64,000 bases of DNA from Pseudomonas crudilactis (GTDB taxonomy: Bacteria; Pseudomonadota; Gammaproteobacteria; Pseudomonadales; Pseudomonadaceae): contig NZ_WXVV01000005.1 of NCBI RefSeq assembly GCF_013433315.1, forward strand, positions 186,001 to 250,000. Reading direction: 5' to 3'. The position numbers and the translations under genes were made by a program. Shown one piece after another: positions 29,998 to 38,487 of this stretch (positions are counted from its first letter, which is position 1; every line of letters starts with the position of its first letter). The notes under the pieces were generated by a model. It saw nothing but the letters and a program-made list of their open reading frames with translations, was not told the DNA's origin and searched no databases.

Positions 29998-30048
29998 ATT
30001 TGCCTCGTCAGGTAGACGTTGCTGAATGGACAGAAGCTACAGCGGTTT

Positions 30049-30576
30049 TTATCCGGGGTTGAACGCAGCATAGCCGCTGTCCGGAACCGGCTCGACGCTC
30101 ACCCGGTCTTCGAGGCGAATGATCCCGCTTTGTAACACCCGTGCGGTAATTCCGCCATGCCCGCGCACCGCTTGAAACGTGCCGGGGCCGAGGTTGTTCT
30201 GCAAACGTGCACAAGGCTGACACCAGCCCGTGGTTTCGAATATTGCCTGACCGATGCGAAAGCGCCGACCCTTCAGGCTAAACAAATTGATACCGCTGAT
30301 AACGAGATTGCGCCGCAGATCTTCAGGCTTGACCGGCTGATCGTGTGTGCGTCCCATCAAAGCGCTGATCACCGCCAGATGTTCCCACTGGATCAGGGTC
30401 ACCTGCCGCGCGTTACGCACACCGGGGCGGGCGTGGTCGCCGGTCAGTCCTGCTTCCAGTCGCGCCTCCACTGCATCGAGTTCGATCATCGGCCCACGGG
30501 ATTCGGGGCGCACGCCAATCCAGCGCACACATCCGGTCTGCGGTACATCGGCGATCAATTGCTGAAGTGGTGTCAC
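30049..30576 (-). CDS. MOSC domain protein
   Basis: 175 residues. The MOSC signature is visible: VRPESRGPMI, GDHA, the conserved RNARQVTLIQ and LRRNLVISGIN blocks, and the Cys-containing GWCQPCARL. MOSC proteins handle molybdenum-cofactor sulfur chemistry or related sulfur transfer, and the cysteine is expected to be the carrier. The GTG start (30576) overlaps the stop of the DUF1780 gene (GTGA), so the two are coupled. Its substrate is unknown. Confidence 0.85.
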   Translation of the reverse strand: MTPLQQLIADVPQTGCVRWIGVRPESRGPMIELDAVEARLEAGLTGDHARPGVRNARQVTLIQWEHLAVISALMGRTHDQPVKPEDLRRNLVISGINLFSLKGRRFRIGQAIFETTGWCQPCARLQNNLGPGTFQAVRGHGGITARVLQSGIIRLEDRVSVEPVPDSGYAAFNPG

Positions 30577-31199
30577 AGGCTGATTCCCACGTCAAAGACA
30601 ATGCTGCGACCGAGGTTGCTGCGCAGGAAGTCCGGTGCATCCGGGTGGGCGAACAGTACGCGGGCGAAGGTCGGGCCGACCAGGGACAGCGAGCGCCAGC
30701 CCTGACGGAGATATTCGGTGGGCGGGGGGAAATGGCTGTTCAGATCCAGTACCTCACGTTTAAGACTGGCGAAGGCGATGATGTCCAGTTCGCCCAGATC
30801 CATGCCGCGTTCCTTGTAGTTGTGCGCTTTTTTGCGCAACGTCGGCGCCAGTCGCAGCAGAAATTCGTTAGCCGGAATCCGCTTGGGCTTGGCTTCGCGG
30901 CGCACCAACTGGCTGAGAGAAAAGGCGCTGCGACGTCGCTGCAACTCATCGCGCCATTCGTCGTTGAGCCGGCGTCCCTCGTCGAGCACGAAGAACACCT
31001 CGAAATTGGCATCACGAAACAGCACGTCCGGCGGCTCGCCGGCCGGCGCGAATTCGTCGGCACGGTAGGGAATGTTCAGGCCTTGCAGCAGGCGTTGGCA
31101 AACCCAACGCTCACGCTCCCATTTGCGGGCATTGGACAGAAAGGCGTTGGCTTGCTCGGCCGCGATGGTCAGCAGGCGTAAATAATCTGAGTCATCCAT
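30573..31199 (-). CDS. DUF1780 family protein
   Basis: 208 residues from ATG 31199. It opens MDDSDYLRLLTIAAEQANAF and includes a KWERERWVCQRLLQGL block and a DVLFRDANFEVFFVLDEGRR stretch. This last part looks like a PD-(D/E)XK-like beta-alpha core: an Asp, then the Glu of NFEVFFVLDEG. The family was solved structurally without a known role. It is coupled to the MOSC gene downstream. No signal peptide or membrane segment. Confidence 0.75.
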   Translation of the reverse strand: MDDSDYLRLLTIAAEQANAFLSNARKWERERWVCQRLLQGLNIPYRADEFAPAGEPPDVLFRDANFEVFFVLDEGRRLNDEWRDELQRRRSAFSLSQLVRREAKPKRIPANEFLLRLAPTLRKKAHNYKERGMDLGELDIIAFASLKREVLDLNSHFPPPTEYLRQGWRSLSLVGPTFARVLFAHPDAPDFLRSNLGRSIVFDVGISL

Positions 31200-31316
31200 A
31201 GGCCCAAGCTTAGCGTTCAAATGCGACAAGCAGAAAGCTTTGCTTGGCTGATGCTCATCGGGTGGCGGTGTAGACTGCGGCGAAGGACATCAACCCACAG
31301 ATAAAGTGAGGGAATC

Positions 31317-32006
31317 ATGATCGGTGCCGAACTGTTGTCCTCGGCGAGCCTGACGCTCGGCTGGCTGATTTATCTGCCGGTGCTGCTCTGGGCGATTGCG
31401 CGCGCGCCGTGGGTCGAGTTGTTCAGTGACAGCCGGCGTCAGCATCTGTTGTTCGGTACGGTATTCGCGTTGTTTCTGTTGTGGCTGGTGCGCAGGGATT
31501 TCGACACCGGCGTGTCCTATCACTTTATCGGCATGACCGCCGTGACATTGCTGCTGGATTGGCCGCTGGCAATTGTCGGAGGCCTGGCCGCACAGATCGG
31601 CCTGGTGCTACTGGGTCGTCAGGATCTGCTGGCGGTCGGGGTCAATGGCTCGCTGCTGATCCTGTTACCGGTGTTGATCACTGAATGTGTGGCGATCCTC
31701 GTCGAGCGCGCGCAGCCACGTAATCCGTTTGTTTATATCTTCTGCTCCGGATTCTTCGCTGCGGCGTTGTCCGCGCTGTTATGTCTGATCCTGAGCCTGA
31801 CGCTGCTGTGGTACGACGGTCTCTTCGCCATGCCGGAGTGGCTGGAAGACTTCATCGGTTATCTGTGGCTGCTGCTGTTTCCCGAGGCGTTCATCAACGG
31901 CATGATCATCAGTGCGCTGGTGGTATTCAGCCCGGAATGGCTGGAGACCTTCAACCGCACGCGCTACCTTGCGGCGCCGTGGAAGGACGACGATCCCAAG
32001 TCTTGA
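31317..32006 (+). CDS. CbiM-like/ECF-type membrane protein (orphan permease)
   Basis: 229 residues with six or more hydrophobic helices. SYHFIGMTAVTLLLDWPLAIVGG and the late LFPEAFINGMIISALVVF resemble CbiM/energy-coupling factor S-component proteins. These help import cobalt, nickel or vitamins when joined to a T-protein and an ATPase. Neither partner is nearby, and the CbiM N-terminal metal-binding His motif (MHI) is absent. Transport and substrate are therefore unproved. AGGGAAT precedes the ATG. Confidence 0.7.
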   Translation: MIGAELLSSASLTLGWLIYLPVLLWAIARAPWVELFSDSRRQHLLFGTVFALFLLWLVRRDFDTGVSYHFIGMTAVTLLLDWPLAIVGGLAAQIGLVLLGRQDLLAVGVNGSLLILLPVLITECVAILVERAQPRNPFVYIFCSGFFAAALSALLCLILSLTLLWYDGLFAMPEWLEDFIGYLWLLLFPEAFINGMIISALVVFSPEWLETFNRTRYLAAPWKDDDPKS

Positions 32007-32071
32007 TCCATATCAAATCCGCCATGCGCGGGAAATTTCATGCTCGCACAAATCCCTCCAGGAGCAGCGGC

Positions 32072-32287
32072 ATGAGTGTGTACGAGTGGGCAAGGCAGGA
32101 AACCCGGCAGAGTCTGGACATGGCGCAGGAAGTGGGCTTCGACCCGGGCTTGAGTTTGCGCGCCTTGCTCAGTGCAGTGGTGCAGCAGAGCAAGGCTGTG
32201 CGCAACGCCGAAGACCTGGCCGACGAGTTGCGTTTTCTCGCGGAAAATCTCGACGACGAACAGGACTACGGCTTTATGCGGCCCTGA
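32072..32287 (+). CDS. Conserved hypothetical small protein
   Basis: 71 residues, beginning MSVYEWARQETRQSLDMAQE and ending YGFMRP. AGGAGCAG sits 8 nt before the ATG, and codon use is like that of the neighbours, so it is probably real. It is mostly helical and acidic with no signal or membrane segment. A similar protein occurs near yacG/coaE in other pseudomonads; its function is unknown. It converges on yacG, 7 bp apart. Confidence 0.75.
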   Translation: MSVYEWARQETRQSLDMAQEVGFDPGLSLRALLSAVVQQSKAVRNAEDLADELRFLAENLDDEQDYGFMRP

Positions 32288-32293
32288 TCGGGA

Positions 32294-32494
32294 TCAGTGG
32301 CGCGGATCGAAATCGCCGGAAAACAGTTCGTCCTCGGCATCCGGTGCGACCGGAATCTTGTGTTCTTCCGACGCCCAGGCGCCGAGGTCGATCAGTTTGC
32401 AGCGATCGGAGCAGAACGGACGGAATTTGTTCTCGGGGGTAAATTCCACGGGGGCGCCGCAGGTTGGGCATTCTACGGTTGGGATCTGGCTCAT
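32294..32494 (-). CDS. yacG: DNA gyrase inhibitor YacG
   Basis: 66 residues. Four zinc ligands are visible: VECPTCGAP (Cys9, Cys12) and [11 protein letters not shown] (Cys28, Cys32), followed by the conserved [12 protein letters not shown] helix. YacG binds GyrB and blocks gyrase activity. It is last in the pilB-pilC-pilD-coaE-yacG row; its ATG overlaps the coaE stop by 4 bp. Confidence 0.93.
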   Translation of the reverse strand: MSQIPTVECPTCGAPVEFTPENKFRPFCSDRCKLIDLGAWASEEHKIPVAPDAEDELFSGDFDPRH

Positions 32495-33114
32495 GCTTGG
32501 CCTCCGGATAAAGTCAGGTAAAAGTGATGCAGGCGCTCGACTTCACTGTGCAGCCAAGCGAGGTCGCGGTCGTTGACCACCACGTCGTCGGCGCGGCTCA
32601 CACGGTCTTCGCGGCTCGACTGAGCCTTGAGGATCGCCTGAACCTGCTGCTCGCTGGTCTGGTCACGCTGCAAGGTGCGTTCGATCTGCAATTGTTGCGG
32701 GGCGTCGATCACCAGGATGCGCTGGGTCATCGCGTATTGCCCGGATTCGATCAACAGTGGCGAAACCAGAATCGCGTAAGGCGATTTTGCCAGCGCCAGA
32801 TGATGAGCGATTTCCTCGGCGATCAACGGATGCAACAGAGCTTCGAGCCAACGGCGTTGCTCCGGTACTTCGAAGATCAGTTTGCGCAGGGCGGCGCGGT
32901 CCAGCGTGCCATCGGCCTGCAGCACGTCGGGGCCGAAGTGTTCGGCAATCTTCGCCAGCGCCGGGCGCCCCGGTTCAACCACCCAGCGCGCCGCGTGATC
33001 GGCATCCACCACGTGGACACCCAGATCAATGAAGTGCTGAGCTGCCGCGCTTTTGCCGCTGCCGATGCCGCCGGTGAGGCCGAGAATCCAGGGTTTTTCC
33101 ACAGGGGTATTCAT
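32491..33114 (-). CDS. coaE: Dephospho-CoA kinase
   Basis: 207 residues from ATG 33114. P-loop [11 protein letters not shown] near residue 15, [17 protein letters not shown] with the catalytic Asp, and [11 protein letters not shown] and [13 protein letters not shown] blocks. It carries out the last step of coenzyme A synthesis. It overlaps pilD upstream and yacG downstream by 4 bp each. The pairing of pilD with coaE is conserved in pseudomonads. panB, panC and panD of the same pathway lie 15 kb away. Confidence 0.97.
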   Translation of the reverse strand: MNTPVEKPWILGLTGGIGSGKSAAAQHFIDLGVHVVDADHAARWVVEPGRPALAKIAEHFGPDVLQADGTLDRAALRKLIFEVPEQRRWLEALLHPLIAEEIAHHLALAKSPYAILVSPLLIESGQYAMTQRILVIDAPQQLQIERTLQRDQTSEQQVQAILKAQSSREDRVSRADDVVVNDRDLAWLHSEVERLHHFYLTLSGGQA

Positions 33115-33983
33115 TTCAAACCGACAAACTGCCAATAGAAGTCGGTTATTTGACCACCCCAGAGCAAGGCAATCCAGCCGGCAATGGCCAGATAGGGGCC
33201 GAAGGGGATCGGTGTCGAGGTTTTCTGCTCGCGCAAGCGCAGCAAAACCACCCCGATAATGGCGCCGACCAGAGATGACAACAGAATGGTCAGCGGCAGA
33301 ATCTGCCAGCCACCCCACGCGCCAAGCAGCGCCAATAGTTTGAAATCACCGTGGCCGATGCCGTCCTTGCCGGTGAGCAGTTTGAACAGCCAGAACACTG
33401 ACCACAGCGCCAGGTAACCGGCCACCGCGCCCCACAGCGCATCGTGCAACGACACGAACAAGCCGAAACTGTTGACGATCAACCCCAGCCACAACAACGG
33501 CAGCACCAGCACATCGGGCAGCAGTTGATGTTCGGTGTCGATCAGACTCATCGCCAGCAGACCCCAGGTGAGGACGATCAGCAGGCACGCCGGCCAGCCA
33601 AACCCGAGATGCCAGGCGATGAAGGCCGAGAGCAAGCCGCAGGCCAGCTCGGTCAGCGGATAACGTTTGCTGATCGGCGCGGTACATGCTGAACAACGCC
33701 CGCGCAGGCACAGATAGCTGAGCAGCGGAATATTTTCCCACGGGCGGATCCGGTGGGCGCAATGCGGGCATTCGGAGTGCGGCAGCATCAGGTTGTAGGT
33801 CGGTTGCGGCGCTTCGCCGGGCAAACCGAGTACGTCGTGGGCCTGCTGGCGCCAATCGCGCTCGAGCATTTTCGGCAGACGCCAGATCAGCACGTTGAGA
33901 AAGCTGCCGACCACCAGACCCAGCAACAGGGCAGTGAAGACAAAGGCCAGCGGATACAGGGCAAACAGTTCGTCGATAGGCAT
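33111..33983 (-). CDS. pilD: Type IV prepilin peptidase/N-methyltransferase PilD
   Basis: 290 residues with about eight membrane helices. The zinc-binding cytoplasmic loop has CPHCAHRI and CLRGRCSAC. The two catalytic aspartates lie in [11 protein letters not shown] and GHGDFKLLA. PilD cuts the leaders of PilA and of the minor pilins encoded at 8.8-15 kb, and methylates the new N-terminal residue. It starts 1 bp after pilC and overlaps coaE. Confidence 0.97.
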   Translation of the reverse strand: MPIDELFALYPLAFVFTALLLGLVVGSFLNVLIWRLPKMLERDWRQQAHDVLGLPGEAPQPTYNLMLPHSECPHCAHRIRPWENIPLLSYLCLRGRCSACTAPISKRYPLTELACGLLSAFIAWHLGFGWPACLLIVLTWGLLAMSLIDTEHQLLPDVLVLPLLWLGLIVNSFGLFVSLHDALWGAVAGYLALWSVFWLFKLLTGKDGIGHGDFKLLALLGAWGGWQILPLTILLSSLVGAIIGVVLLRLREQKTSTPIPFGPYLAIAGWIALLWGGQITDFYWQFVGLK

Positions 33984-33984
33984 G

Positions 33985-35202
33985 TCAGATCGCTGAGCCG
34001 AGTTGGAAAATCGGCAGATACATGGCCACCACCAGCCCGCCGACGATTACCCCCAGCACGACCATGATGAATGGCTCCATAAGGCTGGTGAGATTGTCGA
34101 CCATGTTATCCACTTCCTCCTCGTAAAACCCCGCGACCTTGTCGAGCATTTCGTCCAGCGCGCCGGACTCTTCGCCAATCGCCGTCATCTGCACGGCCAT
34201 GTTGGGGAAGACCCCGGTGCTGCGCATCGAAAAATTCAGCTGCATGCCGGTGGAGACGTCCTGGCGAATGCGCAGCACCGCGCGCTTGAACACAACGTTG
34301 CCTGTGGCGCCGGCCACCGAGTCGAGCGCTTCCACCAATGGCACACCGGCAGCAAACGTGGTCGACAGGGTTCGGGCAAAACGGGCGACCGCTGACTTGT
34401 ACATCAGCGTGCCGACCAAGGGTAGTTTCAACAGCCAGGTGTCTTTGCGATCACGTAGCGCCTGGGAGGTTTTCAGTGCGTGACGAGTGCCGAAAATCGC
34501 CGCGACCAGCGCGCCAAGAATCGCCCACCACCATTGCTGCATGAATTCCGAAAGGCTGATCACCATCAGCGTGAAGGCCGGCAGCTCAGCGCCGAAACCG
34601 GAAAAAACCGACTGAAACTGCGGCACCACTTTAACCAGCAGAATTCCGGTCACAACCGCTGCGACCAGCACCACGGCGGTGGGGTAAGTCATGGCTTTCT
34701 TGATCTTGGCCTTGAGCCGTTCGCTTTTTTCCTTATAAGTCGCGACCCGTTCGAGCAAGGTGTCGAGCGCGCCGGACTGCTCGCCGGCATCGACCAGGTT
34801 GCAATACAACTCGTCGAAATACTGCGGCTTCTTGCGCAGGGCTGTGGCAAAGCTGTTACCGGCCGCGACCTCCTGTTTGACCTCGTCGACCAGCTTGCGC
34901 ATGGCCGGGTTTTCAAAGCCTTCGCCAATGATGTCGAACGACTGCAGCAGCGGCACACCTGCCTTCATCATGGTCGCCATTTGCCGGGTGAACAGAGCGA
35001 TGTCCTGGGCCTTGATGCGTTTGCCAAAACTCAACAACGACGCGGATTTTTTGCGCACCTTGCCGGGATTGATCCCCTGTTTACGCAGTTGTGCCTTGAT
35101 CAGCGCCGGGTTTTGTCCGCTCAGCTCACCGGTGACTTTGCTGCCTTTCCTGTCCGTACCTTCCCAGGCGTAGATACTGATTTTTGCTGCCTTGACCGCC
35201 AT
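33985..35202 (-). CDS. pilC: Type IV pilus inner-membrane platform protein PilC
   Basis: 405 residues with two copies of the T2SS-F domain, each starting with FTRQMATMMKAGVPLLQS or a diverged version (FARTLSTTFAAGVPLVEA). Three membrane segments follow the usual pattern. PilC links the PilB motor to the growing pilus. It lies 2 bp after pilB and 1 bp before pilD. Confidence 0.97.
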   Translation of the reverse strand: MAVKAAKISIYAWEGTDRKGSKVTGELSGQNPALIKAQLRKQGINPGKVRKKSASLLSFGKRIKAQDIALFTRQMATMMKAGVPLLQSFDIIGEGFENPAMRKLVDEVKQEVAAGNSFATALRKKPQYFDELYCNLVDAGEQSGALDTLLERVATYKEKSERLKAKIKKAMTYPTAVVLVAAVVTGILLVKVVPQFQSVFSGFGAELPAFTLMVISLSEFMQQWWWAILGALVAAIFGTRHALKTSQALRDRKDTWLLKLPLVGTLMYKSAVARFARTLSTTFAAGVPLVEALDSVAGATGNVVFKRAVLRIRQDVSTGMQLNFSMRSTGVFPNMAVQMTAIGEESGALDEMLDKVAGFYEEEVDNMVDNLTSLMEPFIMVVLGVIVGGLVVAMYLPIFQLGSAI

Positions 35203-35204
35203 GT

Positions 35205-36905
35205 TCAGTCCTTGGTGACCCGGTTGATTTCTTCAAGGCTGGTGATGCCTTGCATGGCTTTGTGCAGCCCTGAGGTGCGCAAGTCGTCGAAGCCGTCGCG
35301 GCGCATTTGAATGTCGATTTCCAGCGAGTTGCCTTCGGCCATGATCAAGCGTTGCAACTCCGGTGTGTTTTTCACCACTTCATAAATCCCCACGCGTCCC
35401 TTGTAACCGCCGTTGCAGTGATCGCAACCGACCGGCTCGTAGATCGTGAAATGGCCGATGCGTTCCTCGGGGAAACCTTCCTTGATCAGGGTTTCGCGTG
35501 GGATCTCGATGGGCTTCTTGCAGTGGCTGCACAGCTTTCGCGCCAGGCGCTGAGCGATGATCAGGCTGACCGAGGTGGCGATGTTGAAGCCGGGGATGCC
35601 CATGTTGTGCAGGCGCGTCAGGGTTTCCGCGGCGCTGTTAGTGTGCAGGGTCGAGAGCACCAGGTGACCAGTCTGCGCGGCTTTGATCGCGATCTCGGCG
35701 GTTTCCAGATCGCGGATCTCGCCGACCATGATCACGTCCGGGTCCTGCCGTAGAAACGAGCGCAGCGCCTGGGCAAAGTCGAGACCCTGTTTGGGATTGA
35801 CGTTGACCTGGTTGATGCCTTCCATGTTGATCTCCACCGGGTCTTCGGCGGTGGAAATGTTGATGTCGACGGTGTTGAGGATATTCAGGCCGGTGTACAG
35901 CGACACGGTTTTCCCCGAGCCGGTGGGGCCAGTGACCAGAATCATGCCTTGAGGCTGCTTGAGCGCGGCCATGTACAAGTCTTTCTGCACCGGCTCGTAG
36001 CCGAGCGCGTCGATGCCGATCTGTGCGCTGGACGGATCGAGGATCCGGATCACCACTTTTTCGCCCCACAGGGTTGGCAAGGTGTTGACCCGGAAATCGA
36101 TCGACTTGCTCTTCGACAGGCGCATCTTGATCCGCCCGTCCTGCGGCTTGCGCCGCTCCGAAATATCGAGACTGGCCATGACCTTCAAACGTGCAGCGAT
36201 CCGCCCGGCCAGTTGAATCGGCGGTTTGGCCACCTCGCGCAGGATGCCGTCGGTGCGCACTCGCACCCGGTAGTTCTTCTCGTAGGGCTCGAAGTGCAAA
36301 TCGGAAGAACCGCTTTTGATCGCGTCGAGCAACATCTTGTGAACAAAACGCACCACCGGCGCATCGTCGGCGTCGAGTCCGCCAATCGTGTCTTGCTTGC
36401 TGTCATCGATGGATTCGACATCCAGGCCGTCAAGATCGACATCGGCCATGTCTTCCAGGCCACTGGCGTGGGTGTCGAAGAATTTCTCGATGGCGTCGGT
36501 GAGCTTGTCGTCCTCGACCAGAATGGCTTCGGTGCTTAGCCCAGTGCTGAACTGGATGTCGTTGATCGCTTGATGGTTGCTCGGGTCGGAAATCCCCACG
36601 AACAGCTTGTTGCCGCGCCGCCACAAGGGCAGGGCGTGATGCTGGCGCACCAGTTTTTCGCTGACCAGCCCTTTGGGCTGAGTTTCTTTGTCCAGGCAAT
36701 TGAGATCAAGGAACGCCATGCCGAAATGCTCGGAGGCGATCTCGGCGACCTGCCAGCTCTTGACCAGTTTGTTCTGAACCAGATAGCTGACCAGTGACAA
36801 GCGATTACGCTGAGCCTGTTGCCAGGCTTGCTGGGCACTTTTTTCTGTCAGCAACTCGGCCTGCACCAATTGCTTGGCCAGACCGCTCAGAGCGATGTCA
36901 TTCAT
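35205..36905 (-). CDS. pilB: Type IV pilus extension ATPase PilB
   Basis: 566 residues. An N-terminal GspE N1E-type region (LSLVSYLVQNKLV) is followed by the ATPase core with Walker A GPTGSGKT near residue 328. The Asp box, Walker B MVGEIRDLETA, His box LSTLHTNSA and a zinc site (CSHCKKP ... CDHCNGGYKG) are present. PilB powers pilus extension. First gene of the reverse pilBCD-coaE-yacG row, divergent from pilA. Confidence 0.97.
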   Translation of the reverse strand: MNDIALSGLAKQLVQAELLTEKSAQQAWQQAQRNRLSLVSYLVQNKLVKSWQVAEIASEHFGMAFLDLNCLDKETQPKGLVSEKLVRQHHALPLWRRGNKLFVGISDPSNHQAINDIQFSTGLSTEAILVEDDKLTDAIEKFFDTHASGLEDMADVDLDGLDVESIDDSKQDTIGGLDADDAPVVRFVHKMLLDAIKSGSSDLHFEPYEKNYRVRVRTDGILREVAKPPIQLAGRIAARLKVMASLDISERRKPQDGRIKMRLSKSKSIDFRVNTLPTLWGEKVVIRILDPSSAQIGIDALGYEPVQKDLYMAALKQPQGMILVTGPTGSGKTVSLYTGLNILNTVDINISTAEDPVEINMEGINQVNVNPKQGLDFAQALRSFLRQDPDVIMVGEIRDLETAEIAIKAAQTGHLVLSTLHTNSAAETLTRLHNMGIPGFNIATSVSLIIAQRLARKLCSHCKKPIEIPRETLIKEGFPEERIGHFTIYEPVGCDHCNGGYKGRVGIYEVVKNTPELQRLIMAEGNSLEIDIQMRRDGFDDLRTSGLHKAMQGITSLEEINRVTKD

Positions 36906-37131
36906 GGGGATTCCGCACGCTTGCCGTTCATGACTTATAGCCTAGTCAAGTGACAGCGCCAAACACGGCGGGTGCAGGTGACAAAAAGTGTCAGATAGTG
37001 CGGTTGCAGGTTGTAGGAAATGGCGGTGTGCGCGCTTTGCGCCCAATGTGCGGGGCTTCGAAGGCATTGGCATGGCCTATGCTGCATCCCTTTCAGATCA
37101 TGAGATTTCGACTCATGCATGGAGCGTGTCT
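36906..37131. promoter_or_regulatory. Divergent pilB/pilA control region with GACA/GTGTC repeats
   Basis: 226 bp between divergent pilB and pilA. It contains TGACA at 36951, TGACA at 36979 and GTGTC at 36988-36992, which is about 105-145 bp upstream of the predicted pilA start site. In P. aeruginosa PilR binds several C/GTGTC elements about 80-120 bp upstream of pilA. The forward-facing GTGTC and its complements are therefore candidate PilR boxes. Confidence 0.5.
37068..37083 (+). promoter_or_regulatory. Sigma-54 promoter of pilA
   Basis: TGGCAT-GGCCT-ATGCT: the -24 GG (37069-37070) and -12 GC (37081-37082) are exactly 10 bp apart, and the match to TGGCAC-N5-TTGCW is good. The predicted start near 37094 gives a 38-nt leader before pilA. 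It fits RpoN/PilR control. Confidence 0.8.
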
Positions 37132-37563
37132 ATGAAAAAACAACAAGGTTTTACTCTGATCGAGCTGCTGATCGTGGTGGCGATCATCGGGATTCTGGCG
37201 ACCATCGCCTTGCCGCAGTATTCCAAGTATCAGGCGCGGTCGAAGGTGACGGCGGGGCTGGCGGAAATCAGTGCGCTGAAGGTGCCGTTTGAAGACACCA
37301 TCAACCAAGGTACAAATCCTACCCTGGCAATCGTGAAGGGGGATGCGGTGGCCACTACATCCAACTGTGCATTGTCGGCTACAGGTACCGCCGCTGACGG
37401 CGCGGGATCGATCGTGTGTACGATCGCCAATGCTCCGGCACCGGTGCTGGGTAAAACCATTACGCTGACTCGCTCTTCGGGCACCGGCGCTGGTGTCTGG
37501 AGCTGTGCCACCACGGTGGCACCGGATTATTCGCCAAAAGGCTGCACCGCCAGCGGTACATAA
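37132..37563 (+). CDS. pilA: Major type IV pilin PilA
   Basis: 143 residues. A six-residue leader MKKQQG precedes the mature FTLIELLIVVAIIGILATIALPQYSKYQ stretch (Glu at +5), the classical type IVa N-terminal helix. The C-terminal half has four Cys (SNCALS, IVCTIA, WSCATT, KGCTAS), so one or two disulfides are likely. Its position divergent from pilB and its sigma-54 promoter mark it as the major pilin rather than a minor one. A terminator follows. The variable C-terminal half is typical of strain-level pilin change. Confidence 0.95.
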   Translation: MKKQQGFTLIELLIVVAIIGILATIALPQYSKYQARSKVTAGLAEISALKVPFEDTINQGTNPTLAIVKGDAVATTSNCALSATGTAADGAGSIVCTIANAPAPVLGKTITLTRSSGTGAGVWSCATTVAPDYSPKGCTASGT

Positions 37564-37583
37564 GTTGAATGTGTGCTGAACAG

Positions 37584-37610
37584 AATGCCCCGCAATGCGG
37601 GGCATTTTTC
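37584..37610 (+). terminator. pilA intrinsic terminator
   Basis: Stem AATGCCCCGC-AA-TGCGGGGCATT with a T5 tract, 21 bp after the pilA stop. Confidence 0.93.
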
Positions 37611-37676
37611 ATTGCACAACACATCACAAAAGCTTCAATAATTTCAGCGTCTTAGGAACTTTCCGAAAAACCGCAA

Positions 37677-37715
37677 CTTGCATGTGAATATTGCGCAAGT
37701 CATGCAAATTGCATG
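37677..37715. promoter_or_regulatory. Inverted repeats upstream of the BON-domain gene
   Basis: Two dyads in an AT-rich stretch. One is CTTGC-N13-GCAAG (37677-37699); the other is the perfect 15-bp palindrome CATGCAA-A-TTGCATG (37701-37715). They are centred about 118 and 98 bp upstream of the predicted sigma-54 start, the usual place for an enhancer-binding protein. Confidence 0.5.
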
Positions 37716-37779
37716 ATTCCGGAAATATCTATAATTGATAACTTATTGATTTATATAAACTTTATTCGAATGGAAAAGT

Positions 37780-37795
37780 TGGCACAGCGTTCGCA
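37780..37795 (+). promoter_or_regulatory. Sigma-54 promoter of the BON-domain gene
   Basis: TGGCAC-AGCGT-TCGCA: perfect -24 half, one mismatch in the -12 half, GG and GC 10 bp apart. The predicted start near 37806 gives a 55-nt leader with CAGGAG ahead of the ATG at 37861. Confidence 0.7.
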
Positions 37796-37860
37796 ACTAC
37801 CTTGGTAACCCTGCTGACAAGACAACCAGCAGACTTTCCAGAAAAACAGGAGTTACTCGT

Positions 37861-38217
37861 ATGAAGAAGTTCGCTATCACTGCCGCTGCTGCTACCGCGC
37901 TGACCCTGACCATGGCTTCCGGTGCGTTTGCACAATCCACTCAGGCTACCCAGGCTCCAATGACTCTGGCTGCCGGTGAAATGACCAAGGCTAAAGAAAC
38001 TACTTCCGATACCTGGATCACCACCAAAGTCAAAAGCGACCTGGTCACCGAAAAAGGCATCCCGGGCACTGACATCAAGGTAGAAACCAACAAAGGTGTT
38101 GTATCCCTGTCGTCGACTGTAGCTATCACCGAAGCTCAGAAAACCACAGCAGTGAACATCACCAAGAAAATCAAAGGCGTCAAAGCGGTCTCCGCTGACG
38201 GCCTGAAAGCCGAGTAA
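37861..38217 (+). CDS. Periplasmic BON-domain protein (OsmY-like)
   Basis: 118 residues. A signal peptide (MKKFAITAAAATALTLTMAS, cut near AFA-QS) is followed by one BON domain: TSDTWITTKVKSDLVTEKGI, IKVETNKGVVSLSSTV and AVNITKKIKGVKAV. BON domains bind phospholipids, and OsmY-type proteins act in envelope stress; E. coli OsmY has two copies and this protein one. Codon choice looks like that of a highly expressed gene. It is a single-gene unit with its own sigma-54 type promoter and a terminator. Confidence 0.88.
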   Translation: MKKFAITAAAATALTLTMASGAFAQSTQATQAPMTLAAGEMTKAKETTSDTWITTKVKSDLVTEKGIPGTDIKVETNKGVVSLSSTVAITEAQKTTAVNITKKIKGVKAVSADGLKAE

Positions 38218-38323
38218 GGCATGACTTCTCGCCTGGACCGGGAGAAGACGCGACAGACGGGCCGAGCAATACGTCTGCCGCAACTTTAGAGTTCATGCGA
38301 ACGGTCACACGGATGTGACCATT

Positions 38324-38358
38324 ACAGGCCCCGCCACTTGTGTCGGGGCCTGTTCTAT
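38324..38358. terminator. Terminator after the BON-domain gene
   Basis: Stem AGGCCCCG-CCACTTGTGT-CGGGGCCT followed by TTCTATTT, about 110 bp after the BON gene stop. Confidence 0.75.
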
Positions 38359-38380
38359 TTCAGGGGCAACACAAAACAAA

Positions 38381-38470
38381 TGTAGGAGTGAGCCTGCTCG
38401 CGATAGCGGTCTGCCAGCTAATGAAATTGCTGACTGACACACCGCTATCGCGAGCAGGCTCACCCCTACA
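38381..38470. repeat. REP pair (TGTAGGAGTGAGC type, ends outward)
   Basis: Arms TGTAGGAGTGAGCCTGCTCG and their complement (with one C for T), around a spacer that includes GATAGCGGT / ACCGCTATC. Between the convergent BON-domain and DUF2845 genes. Confidence 0.9.
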
Positions 38471-38487
38471 GGGGGGATCGGTGCGGG

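Noticed and set aside
30157..30705. Forward open frame across the MOSC and DUF1780 genes
   Set aside because: Antisense to the MOSC signature and lacking any family features.
37611..37676. Possible small RNA or promoter in the AT-rich stretch after pilA
   Set aside because: Only the later palindromes and the sigma-54 element have clear structure; no hairpin with a T-tract or promoter pair is seen in this part.
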